Source of the DNA: Rhynchopus sp. YZ270_cl-10
Lineage: Eukaryota > Euglenozoa > Diplonemea > Diplonemida > Diplonemidae
Length of the DNA stretch: 64,000 nt
Direction of reading: 5' to 3'
NCBI GenBank assembly: GCA_964035575.1
Contig: OZ037851.1
Coordinates: 620,001-684,000, forward strand
Below, one piece after another: positions 20,420 to 32,161 of the stretch. Positions within the stretch are counted from its first letter, which is position 1, and the number at the start of each line of letters is the position of its first letter. Below the pieces are notes generated by a model. The model was given only the letters and a program-made list of their open reading frames with translations, had not been told where the DNA came from and made no database searches. The position numbers and the translations under genes were made by a program.

Positions 20420-22661
20420 TGGAACGCCCTTTTGTATACCGTTTTATCTGTAGGATTGCATTGTGGATGTGCCGAGAGGCTGAAAGAGGGGGGGGATTGA
20501 ACAGGGTGTAAAAAAATATTGAGGAAGGGGTAGGTTAAGTCGGTATAGGGTGTGGTATATAACCACGTTGCCGCTCCTTTTTTTATCCAGTGTTTTTCGT
20601 TGTTGTTTTATTGGGGGGGCTAAATAGTAGACCCCCCTGAGAATTTTTTGAGTTATTGGCATGGCTGGAAATGACCTAATACCGGTACTTAGTACACAAG
20701 AACTACACAAACCAGACTTTATTTTTCCCCCCCCCCAGCCACACTCACACAAGTAGAACGGCCGTCACGGCAGTGTATGAGAAAAATCTGAAAAATTTAA
20801 CGGCCCTGTAATTTTTTGTATCGACCACGGCCTTGAAAAATTTACGGTTTTTTGTACTGGCAACAACGGGGAGGTGACCTCCGTAATTTGGCAACCCGTT
20901 CACGTCCTAGACGTGAAAAACGGCACCAATGGGGGCTCTGGATCGAACAAAAAGAGCGGCCACACTGCTACGGCAGCGCTAAAGTGAGTGAATACCAAGT
21001 ATATAAAAAAAAAAAAAATGGCGGGGAGACTAATACAAACTATCCCTCGCAGCACACTATCCCTTTTCTCGAATACTGTTGGGCGAGAGTTTTAAAACCC
21101 ACCTTTTTTTCAGTAAGGCACACGAAAGGCCGGAAACGTAGACAGATGGGTGAGAGGGGGACAAAAATGCATGAACGAGCAGTATGGATGAACAGAACGA
21201 AATCTGCGCCAGTAGCACCAAAGGGGGGTGGTAACATGGCAATTGCGTGAGGAAAGAGGCCAGTCGCATGATTGAATGCAAGCTGGGAAACAGCTTTGTA
21301 AAAAAAAAAAAAAAACAAAGCAAAACATTGAGGGAAAACAGAATCTGACAAGATTTGACAAAAAAAAATGGTGTGGCTGAAAGGGGGGGGGGGGGGGGTG
21401 CGATTTGGGGGTCGTCAGCCACACCCATAATAAAACCTTTTTCTTTTATGGCTTTTCGTTAATCGCTCTGCAAAAATTTTGAACCCTGTGGGATATCGAA
21501 CCCCTGAGAGGCATATATATAATTATTCACACGTCACAACTCATTCGGAGAAAACACACGTTTTAAACCAGACAAATATTCTACGCCAAGGTAACATCGA
21601 TAACACTTTCCTCACGAACAAAACACAACGAGTTTCCTAACGCTTTTTAACACGAACCAAATAAGAAAAAGAAATCTGGCGTGAAAAGGGGGGGGGGGGT
21701 TTCACGGGGAAAATTAGTTGTTATCAAATATCTGAACGTTGGCTTTTTTAAAATGTCGGGTTCGTATCACATTTTATGTGAGGGAGTAATGTACAATAGT
21801 ATCACTAAAGAAGAAGAGTACAAAAAACAAAGAAAACTTGAAAGATGAAATGTGCCTCTCGTGCACACACATCTTGAAAAAAAAAGACAAAAATGAAATA
21901 CCCCTTTCTTTATTCGTTGTTTGATCGCATCCATCCACAAATTGCTATCGGGAAAAAAAAAAGGCGGGGTTCATAGGAGAACCATTACTTTTACTACAGC
22001 AGACAAGAAGATACTTTCGTGCAGTAGATGCCGCTGGGTTCGCGGAATATTTTTCTGCATTTGGAGGTGGTACCACTCCCTGTGTGGAGGGAGACGGCGG
22101 CGAGTTTGTTACATGCCTTATTTTTTTTCAACATGCTCATGACTCTCATAAAAAAGTAGCGTAAGGGAGCAGCTAAAAATTACGAGTGGTAGCCCACAGC
22201 TCTACCGTACCTATGCCATAGTTTTGGCAATAAAAACGTGCGATGGTTTGTCACAATTTTTGAAATCGCTGTGCTTTCTTGAAAGGAGGGTGGGCAAAAT
22301 AGGGGGAAATCATTACAATATGTTAGTTGCTGTGTTTCTGGGAAAAGGGGTCCCATAACACAAAGCTCCCTAACTTGTTTTGCCTAAAGCCCCAAACCAC
22401 CAACCAAAAATATAAAAAAATGAAGCTGCTAGAGAATTAAATAGAAACAGTCATTACAACGGCCTCTCAACAGGCCTACCTTACGTAAATTGTTTCAACG
22501 TTATAGTATGCATTCAATAAATTGAGAGCGGTATAGGGATCAACAAAAATACGTTTTAAAAACCCCTCCCCCACTTGTGGATCGCACTTCCCCCCCCCCA
22601 TTTTGAAAAATCAATAAAAACAACAAATTACCGCCCTTAGGTCCTACCGCTTCCTCCAAAT
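20420..22661. other. Gene-free spacer
   Basis: 20760-20960 is GC-richer with repeated GGCC and AAAATTT patterns but no readable gene. 21370-21425 is a minimal inverted pair matching the ends of the 36148-37094 element. A family-E hairpin lies at 21838-21878. The rest is A/T-rich and featureless. Confidence 0.55.
21370..21425. mobile_element. Minimal TIR pair of the 36148-37094 type
   Basis: GGTGTGGCTGA and TCAGCCACACC around a 17-base G run. Same terminal bases as the 947-bp element, so probably an extreme deletion derivative. Confidence 0.5.
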
Positions 22662-23105
22662 TTATGTACCGTATGATTGACTGCATTCTTGCCATCTGTT
22701 TTCTGGTGGGGCGCAGCAGGAGGAAGTTGTGCCTGGTGGGATACCTCTTGCGGTGAGCTCTGTGTGGAGCTGCCAGAGGGAGCAGGGAAGGCAGAAGATG
22801 GTGGTGTAGAAGTCTTCGCAAGACGAGGCGGGAATACCAAATCGTTCTCGTATCTGCGATCGGAGGAAGATGGCGTGGAGGCAGCCAAGCGGCGGGCAGA
22901 GAAGGCTCCGGCAGGTAATGGGCCAATTCGCTTCGTCTGCAGCACCTTCCAACGCTGCATTATGTATTCTCCCACACTGACAACTCGTACAACACAAAAT
23001 ATCACACACCAACCCACACTCCCCTTCACAACAATCATACACACCAGCATGCCATGTCCTCACCATTGACAATCTGGCACCCATCTGCATTGGTTCAGGC
23101 GCCAT
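22662..23105 (-). CDS. PLAC8 family cysteine-rich protein, paralogue 1, 147 aa
   Basis: PLAC8 domain spanning about residues 18-125: TWHAGVYDCCEGECGLVCD, then CCTSCQCGRI, a hydrophobic central segment (66-81) and the family signature FCLPCSLWQLHTEL (104-117), with ARGIPPGTT closing the domain. A cysteine pair (130-131) follows. Family members act in metal tolerance, cell-size control or as membrane-associated cysteine-rich proteins; the role here is unknown. The transcript start looks well defined: a 35-base CT tract ends in CAG only 6 bases before the ATG (AG at 23113-23112). It is the most diverged of the four copies (Trp instead of Cys in the last motif). Confidence 0.85.
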   Translation of the reverse strand: MAPEPMQMGARLSMVRTWHAGVYDCCEGECGLVCDILCCTSCQCGRIHNAALEGAADEANWPITCRSLLCPPLGCLHAIFLRSQIRERFGIPASSCEDFYTTIFCLPCSLWQLHTELTARGIPPGTTSSCCAPPENRWQECSQSYGT

Positions 23106-23666
23106 TTTATTCTGTTTTTTGAGTAGGAAAGGAGGAAGAGAGTAAAAAGGATGGAATGCAAAAAAGAGAGGGGGTTTTCATATTGTATTGGTAAATTCAG
23201 AAAGGTTCTGAACTGAATTTGTGATCCCCAAAGAGGGCCTAGGATGTATACGGACGGCACACCTGATCCATAAAGAGTGTGGCAGAGATGAGACAAAAAG
23301 GGACACTCTGGTCCGACAACTTTGTTTGTTTCCATAAGGAAAGCGTACTAAAAAAAACAATTGTATTATACCCAAACACATTTGACAAGTGGAATGGGTC
23401 TGAATTCAAGAACTTTTTGTTTTGTTTTTCCATTTTCAAAAAAGTTCTGTTGATGATCAACAGAGCTTTGTTAGGTGGTGGTCCCCCTCCTGGTGTGCCT
23501 GTTTTGCAAAAAAGTGAAAAAGTAAAAAAAAACCAAGAAAGGGTGAATGTGTCGCATGTGCATACACATCTTAAACAAGGCGTTGCAGAGGGAGTGCCGC
23601 AACGGAACAGAAGTGTCACCGTTGGGGGGAAAAAATGAAATATAGAATCTGACTTCAGGATATGAC

Positions 23667-23714
23667 AATGATTTCATATTCTATCTATTCTACTGAATAG
23701 AAGGTATAACAGGG
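23667..23714 (+). repeat. Family I short repeat
   Basis: TTTCATATTCTATCTATTCT then ACTGAATAGAAGGTATAA: a TATTCTACTGAATAGAA mini-hairpin. Other copies: 10643-10692, 60829-60873, 62121-62158. Confidence 0.6.
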
Positions 23715-23757
23715 TGCACTAAATGTACCCAAACTTGACAAATAAATAAAAAGAAAG

Positions 23758-23870
23758 TTTGACTTGAAATCCAACAGCCCAAATACAAAGCCCTCTCATG
23801 ACAGTGTACCTCTTAGTACATGACCGGGTGCACCTGGATGCAGTTCTACGTCCATTTCGTGGTTTGCCTC
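23758..23870 (+). repeat. Family A repeat, full length
   Basis: Carries the CCAACAGCCCAAA insert. Its 3' part reads CCATTTCGTGGTTTGCCTC, one of the more diverged ends. Confidence 0.72.
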
Positions 23871-24536
23871 ATGATATGCTCTATTCCTGCTTCCCCTTAT
23901 CAGTCAGATGAGGGGGTCATTGAGGGTAATGTCTGTGATGGAGTCCGGTTGGATTGGGAAAGAGAGCAACTTTCTTTTCGTTTACTCTGCAAATTTGTTT
24001 CGCTTTTTTCGCTGCATGAGTGCGCGAGAGGTAAAAACAAACACTAAATGAAAGGCCCCTTCCGTCGATTATATTTCCTTTTGCCGATACTTAGTATATT
24101 TAAGAGCTAAAAAGCGTGATGAATACAAGGGGGAATTTTTTGAGGCTGATAGACAACCTGATAGAGCGAATGTCCCCGGATAAACGAGCTAGGGGACGCA
24201 TTGAAGGAAAAAGATGAGAAACAAGATGGAAAGCGCGGACATCCTCAACGGATGCAGGCACTGAAAAACGAAACAAAAAAAAAAAGGGAAAACATTTTTT
24301 TCCAAGGCGGTGTGACAAACACACATCTTGAGAGGGAGGGAAATAAACAAAACAAAAAAATGGACGCATAGCGCGATTGGAACCCAAATTCCACACCTCC
24401 CGTACTTCTACTCCAGGGGAAATCAGAAAATTCCTCCCCAAATTCCCCTCACTTCTCTCGTACTTTTCCCATCTGGGTTCCGTCCATACCAACGAAATAC
24501 ATCCAAACAATAATATAAAAATAACACACATCTCGC

Positions 24537-24681
24537 ACAATGCAGCGAGGCCGACTACGCCTGAATTGGCATGTCTAAAAAACCTATCTGAGGCGTGGCC
24601 GAGGTGTACTAATATACAATCACGCCTCAGCCACGCCTGAGCCGGCCTTAGCGAGGCCGATTCAGCGCCTCGCTGCATTGT
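24537..24681. mobile_element. Palindromic MITE (145 bp)
   Basis: Same family as 12173-12289 in the opposite orientation; ends ACAATGCAGCGAGGC. It has the same length as 35603-35747. Confidence 0.8.
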
Positions 24682-25680
24682 ATGATATCTGGTATGTCTT
24701 TTCGTTCAGTTTTCTAAATCATATCAGTGGAACAAAGAGAATATTCCAAACAAAAAAAAAAGAGAAAAGTGATTCTGGGGAATGTGCCACCGGACCCAAC
24801 CATGCAGTCCTACATCCATTTGGAGGTATACATCTGACTAAATGCATTCGTGCACTAAATGCACGACCCCAGTGGCGCGTGCACAGCAACATAAACATTA
24901 CAGGTCAGCAGCATCACGTCTACATCATAGGTACCAATCGTTATGGGAAAGAGCTAAGGGGAGTGACAGTGATGACTGTTATAAAAGACCGTAAAATGTG
25001 TCATGTGCACACATCAATAAAATGTGGACACAAGATAACAACGAAATTTAAAGATGAACGTGCCTCTTTGCACAGATCTTCACGAGAATTAGAGAGAGTT
25101 GGAAAAGAAACCTTGAAGGCTGAATGTCAGCAGCTTCGTGCACAGTAAAAAAAAGAAATAAAAACATTGCCTAACGGGCCTTGCGTCTCACTCAATAAAA
25201 TAAAAGAGAGAGAGCTACACAAGTACGCCTATTGCAGATGTTTGTACATCACAACAAAGGCAAAGTTGAAAACAAAATAAAACTACACACTGGCAGACAC
25301 AAGAAGGTGTACAATCTAAATACATCCACCCTCGTTTTACATCGTGATATTACTTTCTAACCTCCCCCCCCCCCCCCCAAAACAACTTTTTGAAAAGTTC
25401 CACATTTTCCCCACACCCCCCTCGACCTTCTCCCTTTCTACAGCGATTTATTTCTTGCCGTTTCCCCCTCCAGTCAATAAGACCTTATTCTCCCTCCAGC
25501 CCCTTTTACAATTACATTTTTCGTTTTCACTATTTATTGACACATTTCCCCCAGGGATTAAGTTGAATTTCTTATTTCGGGTTTTCCGGGGTTTTCCGCT
25601 TTTTTCCTAGAATTATTCCCACACCCAAGAAAACCCTCTCCTGTTGTGTTTCCGAGCTCAGCGTTCAAAACCGTCATTTA

Positions 25681-25714
25681 AAAACCCCGGTTTTGATGAA
25701 ACCGGGGGGTTTTT
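25681..25714. other. GC-rich hairpin downstream of PLAC8 paralogue 2
   Basis: AAAACCCCGGTTT, a short loop and AAACCGGGGGGTTTT form a stem of about 12 pairs followed by T on the plus strand and A on the minus strand. It lies about 45 bases beyond the stop codon on the coding side. It resembles a bacterial terminator in shape, but in a nucleus its role (3' end processing, recombination scar) is unknown. Confidence 0.5.
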
Positions 25715-25757
25715 TTTTCACAAACCCGGAAACCATCCAACCTCTGATTTCCCCCTC

Positions 25758-26219
25758 TCAATCCCATGTCGTATCGGTTACATCGTGTGTGCCATATGTC
25801 ATTCGACTTGCTTCGTCGTTCATTGATTGCGCTCGTGGAGAGGGGGTCATTGTTCCCCCTGGTGGAATGCCGCGTGAGGAGAGCTCCCGGTGCAGCTGAC
25901 AGAGGACACAGGGTTGGCAGAAGAGGGAGAGGAGTGCGTCGTCGGATGAGGTGCCGTCGATGTGGTAGCGCTGCCGCGTGGTCTGGCGCAGGGTGTACAC
26001 AAGCACCGAGAGCACCGGGGGACACAGCAACGCCAACGTCGCTCCAATACACGTAGGATACCCCAGCGTATCCTTCACCCCCTTCTCCGCCGCATTCTGC
26101 ACCCTACTCACCCCACACGGATAGCAACAACACACATCGCACGCCCCCTGCGGATCCGCCACCACATCAAACACACCACTCCCCCATGTATTCAACTGCA
26201 CCAACCCCGCAATTGCCAT
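25758..26219 (-). CDS. PLAC8 family cysteine-rich protein, paralogue 2, 153 aa
   Basis: PLAC8 domain: NTWGSGVFDVVADPQGACDVCCCYPCGVSR (10-39), a hydrophobic span (GATLALLCPPVLSVLVYTL) and SLFCQPCVLCQLHRELSSRGIPPGG near 98-122. The first CDC motif of the family is FDV here, so one expected cysteine is missing. The polar tail (TPSPRAQSMNDEASR onward) is longer than in paralogue 1 and has no recognised motif. Two starts are possible: Met at 26219, used here because it gives the domain start and lies 44 bases after a CT-tract/CAG (26264), or Met at 26276 or 26273, which lies before that AG. Just past the stop, at 25681-25714, is a strong GC hairpin. Confidence 0.83.
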   Translation of the reverse strand: MAIAGLVQLNTWGSGVFDVVADPQGACDVCCCYPCGVSRVQNAAEKGVKDTLGYPTCIGATLALLCPPVLSVLVYTLRQTTRQRYHIDGTSSDDALLSLFCQPCVLCQLHRELSSRGIPPGGTMTPSPRAQSMNDEASRMTYGTHDVTDTTWD

Positions 26220-28426
26220 GCTCGAAGGTCGGGTACTATAAGAGCTGACTAAACCATGCTGTTCTGCGCCCATCACGAAAAAGCGGGAAGAAGAGGAAAG
26301 CTGTGCTTTTTTTAGTTAGTAGAGGTCAGGGTCTTCCGCGCAGAGAGGTGTGTTTAAAGGATGTGTTGCTGTGGAGTAGGTTTTTTTTTGGGGGGGGGGT
26401 TGGGAGGGAGGGGGGAAAATGTAAAATAAATGTACGGTTTGTGGTTTTTTCCTCAACTTTTTTTTTTTGGTGGAGGCGATTTTGGACGCCGTATTTTGGA
26501 GCACTACTGTAGAGGGAAAAGAGAGGGAAAAAACGAAGTTGATATTGCACTGGCGATTGAACTCCCGGGGTGCTGCACTGGGACAGGGAGTTGCTCACGG
26601 GGGAAAAGGAAAAAAAAAAATAAAGAAGAAAAAAAAAGAACAAAAGGATAAGCAAATGGGTGGGGATGATGTGATGTGTTTAAACATTTGTGTCCTTCGG
26701 ATCGAACTCTATCGCCCACAACAAAAAAAGCCGGGTGGGGCTTTCCATTCAAAGGCGGCTTTCTCTTTGTCGCCAATCGCCGTGTGTCAAAAAAAAACAA
26801 AAAAAAACGGCGAATTTTGTCCGACAATGATGCCACCGTTTGAAACATCGAAAGGCTAAGATGCTTTCCAGACAGAGAGGGGAATACACCGTATGTATCA
26901 AAGGGGTGCAGTAGAGAAATGACTCTTGTATGGGGTCGCGAGGTGGGTAATACTAAAAAAAAAAGACGGTTGTTCGGGATGTCACCACCCCATTTACTTG
27001 CAAATTAAGGCAAAATAGTAGGTTTCGTGATTGCACAATCCGTTTGAGGAAATGATTTGGCGAAGTACCGATAATACTATTTTCTCCTTTAAAAGCAAGC
27101 TTCGTAAGAATAAAAAAAAATACCAGACGTGGTGACTGTATATGTATGTCCAAGCATCCCCTTGTGGGCTGCTCGTGGTTGTGTGTGGTCTTCACCCCCC
27201 CCCCTCGCTGCCCCATATTGTTGAGAAATAGATTGAACGGAAGGCCGCAACAGAAAGTAGTCAAATGTAAAGTTCCCAGAGGTTCCCGTGTTCGGAGGAA
27301 AGATGAGTTGGTTGTGGCTGCATGGAGCATTTTTTTTTCTCGCCAATTTTCGCATTTTTTTCCCGTACTGTTCCGGGGCGATGAGGAACATTCAAATGCG
27401 ATCATGTCCGGTATCGTACAGCAAAGTAAACTTGAAAAGTTGTGCAAAAAAAAAACCCCCCTTCTCAGCCACAACAAACGCTAGAAAATGGAGAAAAAAA
27501 AAAGTGAGTTGAAAGTGCAAACGCCTCACCGTACACCGAAGGAATACAGGCGTAAAATATATGAATAATATTATAAAAAAAAACAAAATAGAAACCAACT
27601 GTGGGATACAAAATGTGGACAAAATGAAACGAGATTTCATGTCCTCAGATCCGTGTGCGTTTTTTTCTGGCTACAGTTGTATGCGTGAGAAAACAAGGAA
27701 AACGTTGACAAAACGATAGGCTCGTGTTTAGCTACCTTTGAAACAAAACAAATAACATTGATGGCACCCGTTACCGTGTATCGGGTATTCCGGGGGGTTT
27801 TTTTAGCCGGTAATGCCACTGAAAATACCCGGCAATGCCAACCGAAAACCCGGTTGGACCCGATAATACCCGGTAATGAAAAATTTAAACCTCGGTAATT
27901 CCCGGTACCCAGCAACGGGGTGTCATCCATGAAAACAAAACAAATACTTCCGTCGTTTCTATTTTCTAAGTTGTCAAAGCACTTGATCAAAAAATATTAT
28001 GAGACGGGTGGATGCGAAAAAAAAACATCCTTTTTTTTGTATCACCCACGACACCCACCAAGCGGCAGGTTCTGCTGGCTCTTCAGAAAAGCTGAGCTAC
28101 GAAGAGACAGCACGCCTCTACGTGGTAAAGATAAGACGTTTTGAACTCTGGCCTGATTGACCCATTCAAAGCCCCTTTTTGTACTAAAATTCCGAGCGCC
28201 ACACCAACTCACCCCTTGATCCTCCAACCAAAAAGGCATGTCAGCGTGTACGCGCAGTATCCAATAAGAGCAACCTGTCCGTCTTCCATTTGTTTGAAAA
28301 TAATAAAAAAATCAGTGACCCACAAAAGGGTTTGCAGGTTTGCGAGAAAACTAAGAACTGCTACTGAATATTTCTCTCACACACATTTCCCTCCCCACTT
28401 TGAAATACGCTGAGAAAAAAAACACA
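26220..28426. other. Gene-free spacer
   Basis: Contains family-C fragments (about 26535-26585 and 27504-27556), a D-type hairpin (about 27697-27740) and a small TIR element (27760-27927). No gene recognised. Confidence 0.5.
27760..27927. mobile_element. Small TIR element with CCCGGTAATACC repeats
   Basis: Ends GATGGCACCC and GGGTGTCATC; the inside carries several CCGGTAAT-type repeats in both orientations. The 14-bp direct repeat AAACAAAACAAATA lies on each side (27742-27755 and 27933-27946), perhaps from insertion. Confidence 0.55.
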
Positions 28427-28930
28427 CTATTTATCTTCACTCAATACAGTAGCTTCGGAGGCGGCTTTGTGCTTCTTATTGGTTCGCGATGGACAGATTG
28501 TTGTTCCAGGTGGTACTCCACGCGCTGTGAGCTCTCGGTTCATTTGGCACATCGAGCAAGACTGGAGGAAGATTGATACGCAGATGTCGTGCGGGATGCT
28601 TCCCGGAAGGTTGTACTTCCGACGGACCTTTGTACGAAGAAAAAGCGGCCAGAAGCAGCCAGCGAGAGGGTTGAGGAAACAGTGTATCGCCATCGCACTA
28701 AGACACGCAGGGCGGTTCACCTTCTCCTCTTTGCCACTGATGCCAGACGCATAAATCCTTCCCACCTGATTTGGTGTGCAGACCACAGTCTCAAAGGCCA
28801 ATCCAAAGTCACCCCTGCAATCGAACAACCCAGTGTTCCATGCATCTGGGTCCTTATACTCCTTGTAGGCAACGGAAGGGGCCGCAACAGAAGGCCCGTT
28901 GCCAGCGTTGTACGCAGGCTGAACAGACAT
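28427..28930 (-). CDS. PLAC8 family cysteine-rich protein, paralogue 3, 167 aa
   Basis: PLAC8 domain about 30-145: AWNTGLFDCRGDFGLAFETV, CTPNQVGRIYASG, AIHCFLNPLAGCFWPLFLR (hydrophobic, likely membrane-associated) and FLQSCSMCQMNRELTARGVPPGTT. The N-terminal 29 residues are Ala/Pro/Tyr-rich, as in many PLAC8 proteins. It is clearly closest to paralogue 4: both share GLAFETV, the AIHCFLNPxAGCxWP block and CQMxREL. Met at 28930 is preferred over an upstream in-frame Met at 29062, because a C/T tract ending in CAG (AG at 29004-29003) falls between them. Confidence 0.87.
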   Translation of the reverse strand: MSVQPAYNAGNGPSVAAPSVAYKEYKDPDAWNTGLFDCRGDFGLAFETVVCTPNQVGRIYASGISGKEEKVNRPACLSAMAIHCFLNPLAGCFWPLFLRTKVRRKYNLPGSIPHDICVSIFLQSCSMCQMNRELTARGVPPGTTICPSRTNKKHKAASEATVLSEDK

Positions 28931-29076
28931 GTTTAAATTTACAATTGTATGAAAAAACTTCAAATCGTTGTCAAAAAAAGGTATTTTTTGTGCCTGCCCC
29001 TTCTGTGGTGGATTGAGAAGGGTGTGGGGGGGAGATAATATTTGTGGAAGAAGAGGAAACATCTGGTCAAAAGGTA

Positions 29077-29194
29077 GAGTTGAGATACAAAGCCCTCTCG
29101 TAAACAGTGTACCTTAGGTACATGACCGGCTGTACCGGGGGAGGGTGGACACCCAAACCATGCGGTCCTACAATCCATTTCGTGGTTTACATCC
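29077..29194 (+). repeat. Family A repeat, full length
   Basis: Ends CCATTTCGTGGTTTACATCC. The central palindrome GACCGGCTGTACCGGG is well kept. Confidence 0.75.
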
Positions 29195-29428
29195 AGACTT
29201 TCCGCGCTGAAGAATCCGATGAAGAATTCTTCGAAAAAAAAAAAAATCCCGAAAAAAAATTTTTTTCCAGTGAAGAATTCTTCATTGGAAAAAAATAAAA
29301 ATAAAAAAAATTCCCGAAAAAAAAAAAAATTCCCCCACATAAGCCTCTGAGAGTGACCAGAACTGGCCTCGTGAACAAAGTGACCCCGTCACAGCCAGAA
29401 CGCGACTCAATTGATCAAACGCCGAACG

Positions 29429-29590
29429 AAAAGGAAACATGCAGCATGGCGAAAGAAAAAAGTAGCGTACCGTGCGCCTGCGGCGCAAGTTTGCAACCCA
29501 CCTTCCCATGACATAGGTTGGTTGTAAAAATGTGCAATTTTAAGCGCAATTTTTTGAAATGTTGCGTACCGTGGCTTCGCCAGGAGCCTT
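29429..29590 (+). repeat. Double-hairpin module, copy 1
   Basis: ACATGCAGCATGGCGAAAG, then GTAGCGTACCGTG followed by hairpin CGCCTGCGGCG, a spacer with AATTTTAAGCGCAATTTTT, and TGCGTACCGTG followed by hairpin GGCTTCGCC. Both hairpins follow the same GCGTACCGTG. Confidence 0.75.
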
Positions 29591-30540
29591 GATGCTATGA
29601 CCACCGTTTCTTTTTGTACACGTACTGAGGTTACCGATAATTCGTGTGTCTGGTGCAAATATCAATCAAGTTGAACTCCTCAGTTGGATACCCGGGGAAT
29701 TCTCTCATTCCGGGTCGGGCTCGACCGCGCTTTTTTATTTTATTTTTTGGAAATCTCAGGGACTGCGCTGGGACGCGTGTTTTGGGCCAGAACTCTAGTT
29801 TCTCCGCCGGAGGCCCTGAACTTGCGGTAACTTCCGGCGCGCGTAGCGCGCCGGGCTCGGGACGTATTTACCTTTTATGTACAAAATCACGATTCTTCAT
29901 CAAAAATCGTACCCAATGAAGGAGCGCGGAAACACTGTTTACATCTGATAAAAAAGGAAGGGACGGAGGGGGGGTTTCAGGGAGGTGCTTACGGAACTAT
30001 GTTTGTATGGGGGGGCTGAGGCTTACAAGGAAAAAATGTGAAGCGGGGGTTTGTGTGTCACATTTTTTTCTCTTTTTGATGAGAAGGGGGGCTCGAGGGA
30101 TTCTGAAGTATACTGGAGAAATTCGGACAAAAAAAAAATAGGTTGGAGAAGTTTTGCTCCTCGTCACCCCCCTAGTTGGCGAAATTTCCACTTTCTTATT
30201 TGGATTCACAAAGAAAATGATTCTCCAAAGGGGGTTAAAAAAAAAGATGGTGGGATGGGATGGGATGGGAGGTGTTTTCTTTTAACTCGGGCAACCTTCG
30301 CTCGTTACTGGGAAGATCAATCAAGGTTATGTATGCGTAAAGTGTGTAATAAATATTCTGTGGTGATATTTTTATTACTGCAATACGCTCCCACTGACTT
30401 ACCTGGCCGAGAGGAAACTTCTTTGAGGCAGGGTTTTTTCTGGAGGGGGGGCGGGGGGGCGCGCGCCCCCCCGTCAGACTTTTTTGAGATTTCGAGGGGG
30501 GGCGCGCCCCCCCTCGTGCCCCCCCGTGAAATCCGGCGGG

Positions 30541-30602
30541 GGGGGCGCGGGGGGGCAGAGTGGTAGGGGTGGGTGACCCACCCCCCTACCACTCTGCCCC
30601 CC
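30541..30602. other. Long GC hairpin
   Basis: GGGGGGCAGAGTGGTAGGGG, loop around GGTGACC, and the complementary arm CCCCCCTACCACTCTGCCCC. A second G/C palindrome lies just before it (30433-30500). Confidence 0.7.
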
Positions 30603-30689
30603 TTCACCTTCCCCATCATGCTCTCGCGAGCCTCCAGGAAGTAAGGGGAGTAGGCGTTTCCGTAGCAACATAACTGTTTTGCGTCGAAG

Positions 30690-30770
30690 GTGACATAGTT
30701 TGGCAGTAAAAATGTGCAATTTTAAGCGCAATTTTTAGAAATGTTGCGTACCGTGGCTTCGCCAGGAACC
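30690..30770 (+). repeat. Double-hairpin module, copy 2 (second half)
   Basis: Repeats 29505-29590 closely, and the similarity continues about 75 bp downstream (ACTGAGGTTAC, GGTGCAAATATCAAT), so 29.5 kb and 30.7 kb are direct repeats about 1.2 kb apart. Confidence 0.7.
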
Positions 30771-31675
30771 TTTGGGTGCCATGACCGCCGTTTCTCTTGT
30801 AAATGTACTGAGGTTACTGACAATTCGTGTACCACGTGTGCCTGGTGCAAATATCAATGAAGTGCCGAACTAAGCAGTTGGACAAAAAAAACAGAGGAAT
30901 TCTCCGCCGGAGGCCCCAACTTGAGCTGGGTTGCGGACCCGGGCGTGCGAAGTGCGCCCGGGCTCGACCGAGTTTTGATCTACGAAAACCCACAAAACCT
31001 ATATACTCCCCTGTTGCATGGTCAACCGCGAGAAAAAAAATATATGCACTTTTTTGCCCTGTGCCCCCCCGTCAGCCAAAAACCCCGAATCCTAGAAAAA
31101 ACCCTGTTTGAGGCCAAAAAAAAAAAAATACTCCCACGAGATTTAAAAGATGAAATGAACATCTGTTATCATCTCGCGCTGCCGCGTATGGCAACACAAT
31201 TCTTGTTTTAAAAAAAATTGTTCTCGCCTCTGAAAATAGAAAGGATTTATCAGATGAACGCCATCCGCTTCGTAGCAAGTAACCATAGAGCGTCACCGAC
31301 GAGCCAGGTACTGTGAGCAATTAAAAAAAAAAAAATACCCTCCCCATTGCGGAGCTGCGTTGCACCATTTTTTCTTCTTTCTTTCCAATCTGTTCTTAGA
31401 TAAAATAGGTGGGACATGCTTGATGTCCTCGAGGGCTGGATATATAAAAAAAATTAGGTCGGTAAGATGAGCCAAAGCCGCATACTGCATCACCCAAGGT
31501 TTATACGATGACCTTTAGCCTTCTTACTTTAGCCACCTAATTTCATACCCTGAATAAACCTACAAAAAATAGATGCAATTACACTGGGACCTTTTCAACA
31601 ATTTTAGTGATTAGGGTAGATAAATAAATTTATTTGTTTCTTGTCCGAGACGTTTTGAAATTCTGTACGTACCAT

Positions 31676-32161
31676 AGATGGTAGTCGGGCCGAGTCGGGC
31701 CGACTCGGGCCGACCACTTTTCGTTATTTTTTTTTTCAAAAATTTTTTTTTCAGGGTCGGCCCGAGTCGGGCCGAGTCGAAAAAACTCGGCCCGACTCAA
31801 AAAAAAAGTCGGCCCGAGTCGGGCCGAGTCGAATTTTTTTTGGTTTTTTTTTTTTGGGTTTTTTTTTTTTGTTTTGTTTTTTTTTGGTTTTTTTTTTTTT
31901 GGAAAAGATTTTACTGTGGGGGGGCCGACGGGACCCGAGTCGGGCCGACTCGGCCCGACTCGGGCTGACTCGGGCCGACTCGGGCCGACTTTTTTTTTCG
32001 ACTCGGGCCGACTTTTTTTAAAAAAAAAATTTTTTTTTCGACTCGGCCCGAGTCGGCCCGACTTTTGAAAAAAAAAAAAAATAAAAAAAAGTCGGCCCGA
32101 GTCGGCCCGACTCCCAGATTTTCCAAAAACTCGGCCCGACTCGGGCCGACTACCATCTATG
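31676..32161. repeat. Palindromic GACTCGGGCC array
   Basis: Many copies of CGGCCCGAGTCGGGCCGA-type palindromes separated by T or A runs. It is bounded by ATAGATGGTAGTCGG and CCGACTACCATCTAT. Frames of over 200 codons across it are an artefact of repeated R/P/S/G triplets. Confidence 0.75.

Larger units (their letters stand above)
23106..25757. other. Gene-free spacer
   Basis: Contains E-type hairpins (23540-23573, 25047-25085), a family-I motif (23667-23714), family-A copies (23758-23870 and a 3' part at 24785-24837), the palindromic MITE at 24537-24681 and a C run at 25364-25378. No gene recognised. Confidence 0.55.
28931..31613. other. Repeat-built region with GC hairpins
   Basis: After the family-A copy (29077-29194) comes a block of GC palindromes: double-hairpin modules (29429-29590, 30690-30770), a hairpin around 29834-29858, and large G/C hairpins at 30433-30602. 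A D-like hairpin lies near 31462-31500. No gene recognised. Confidence 0.5.
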
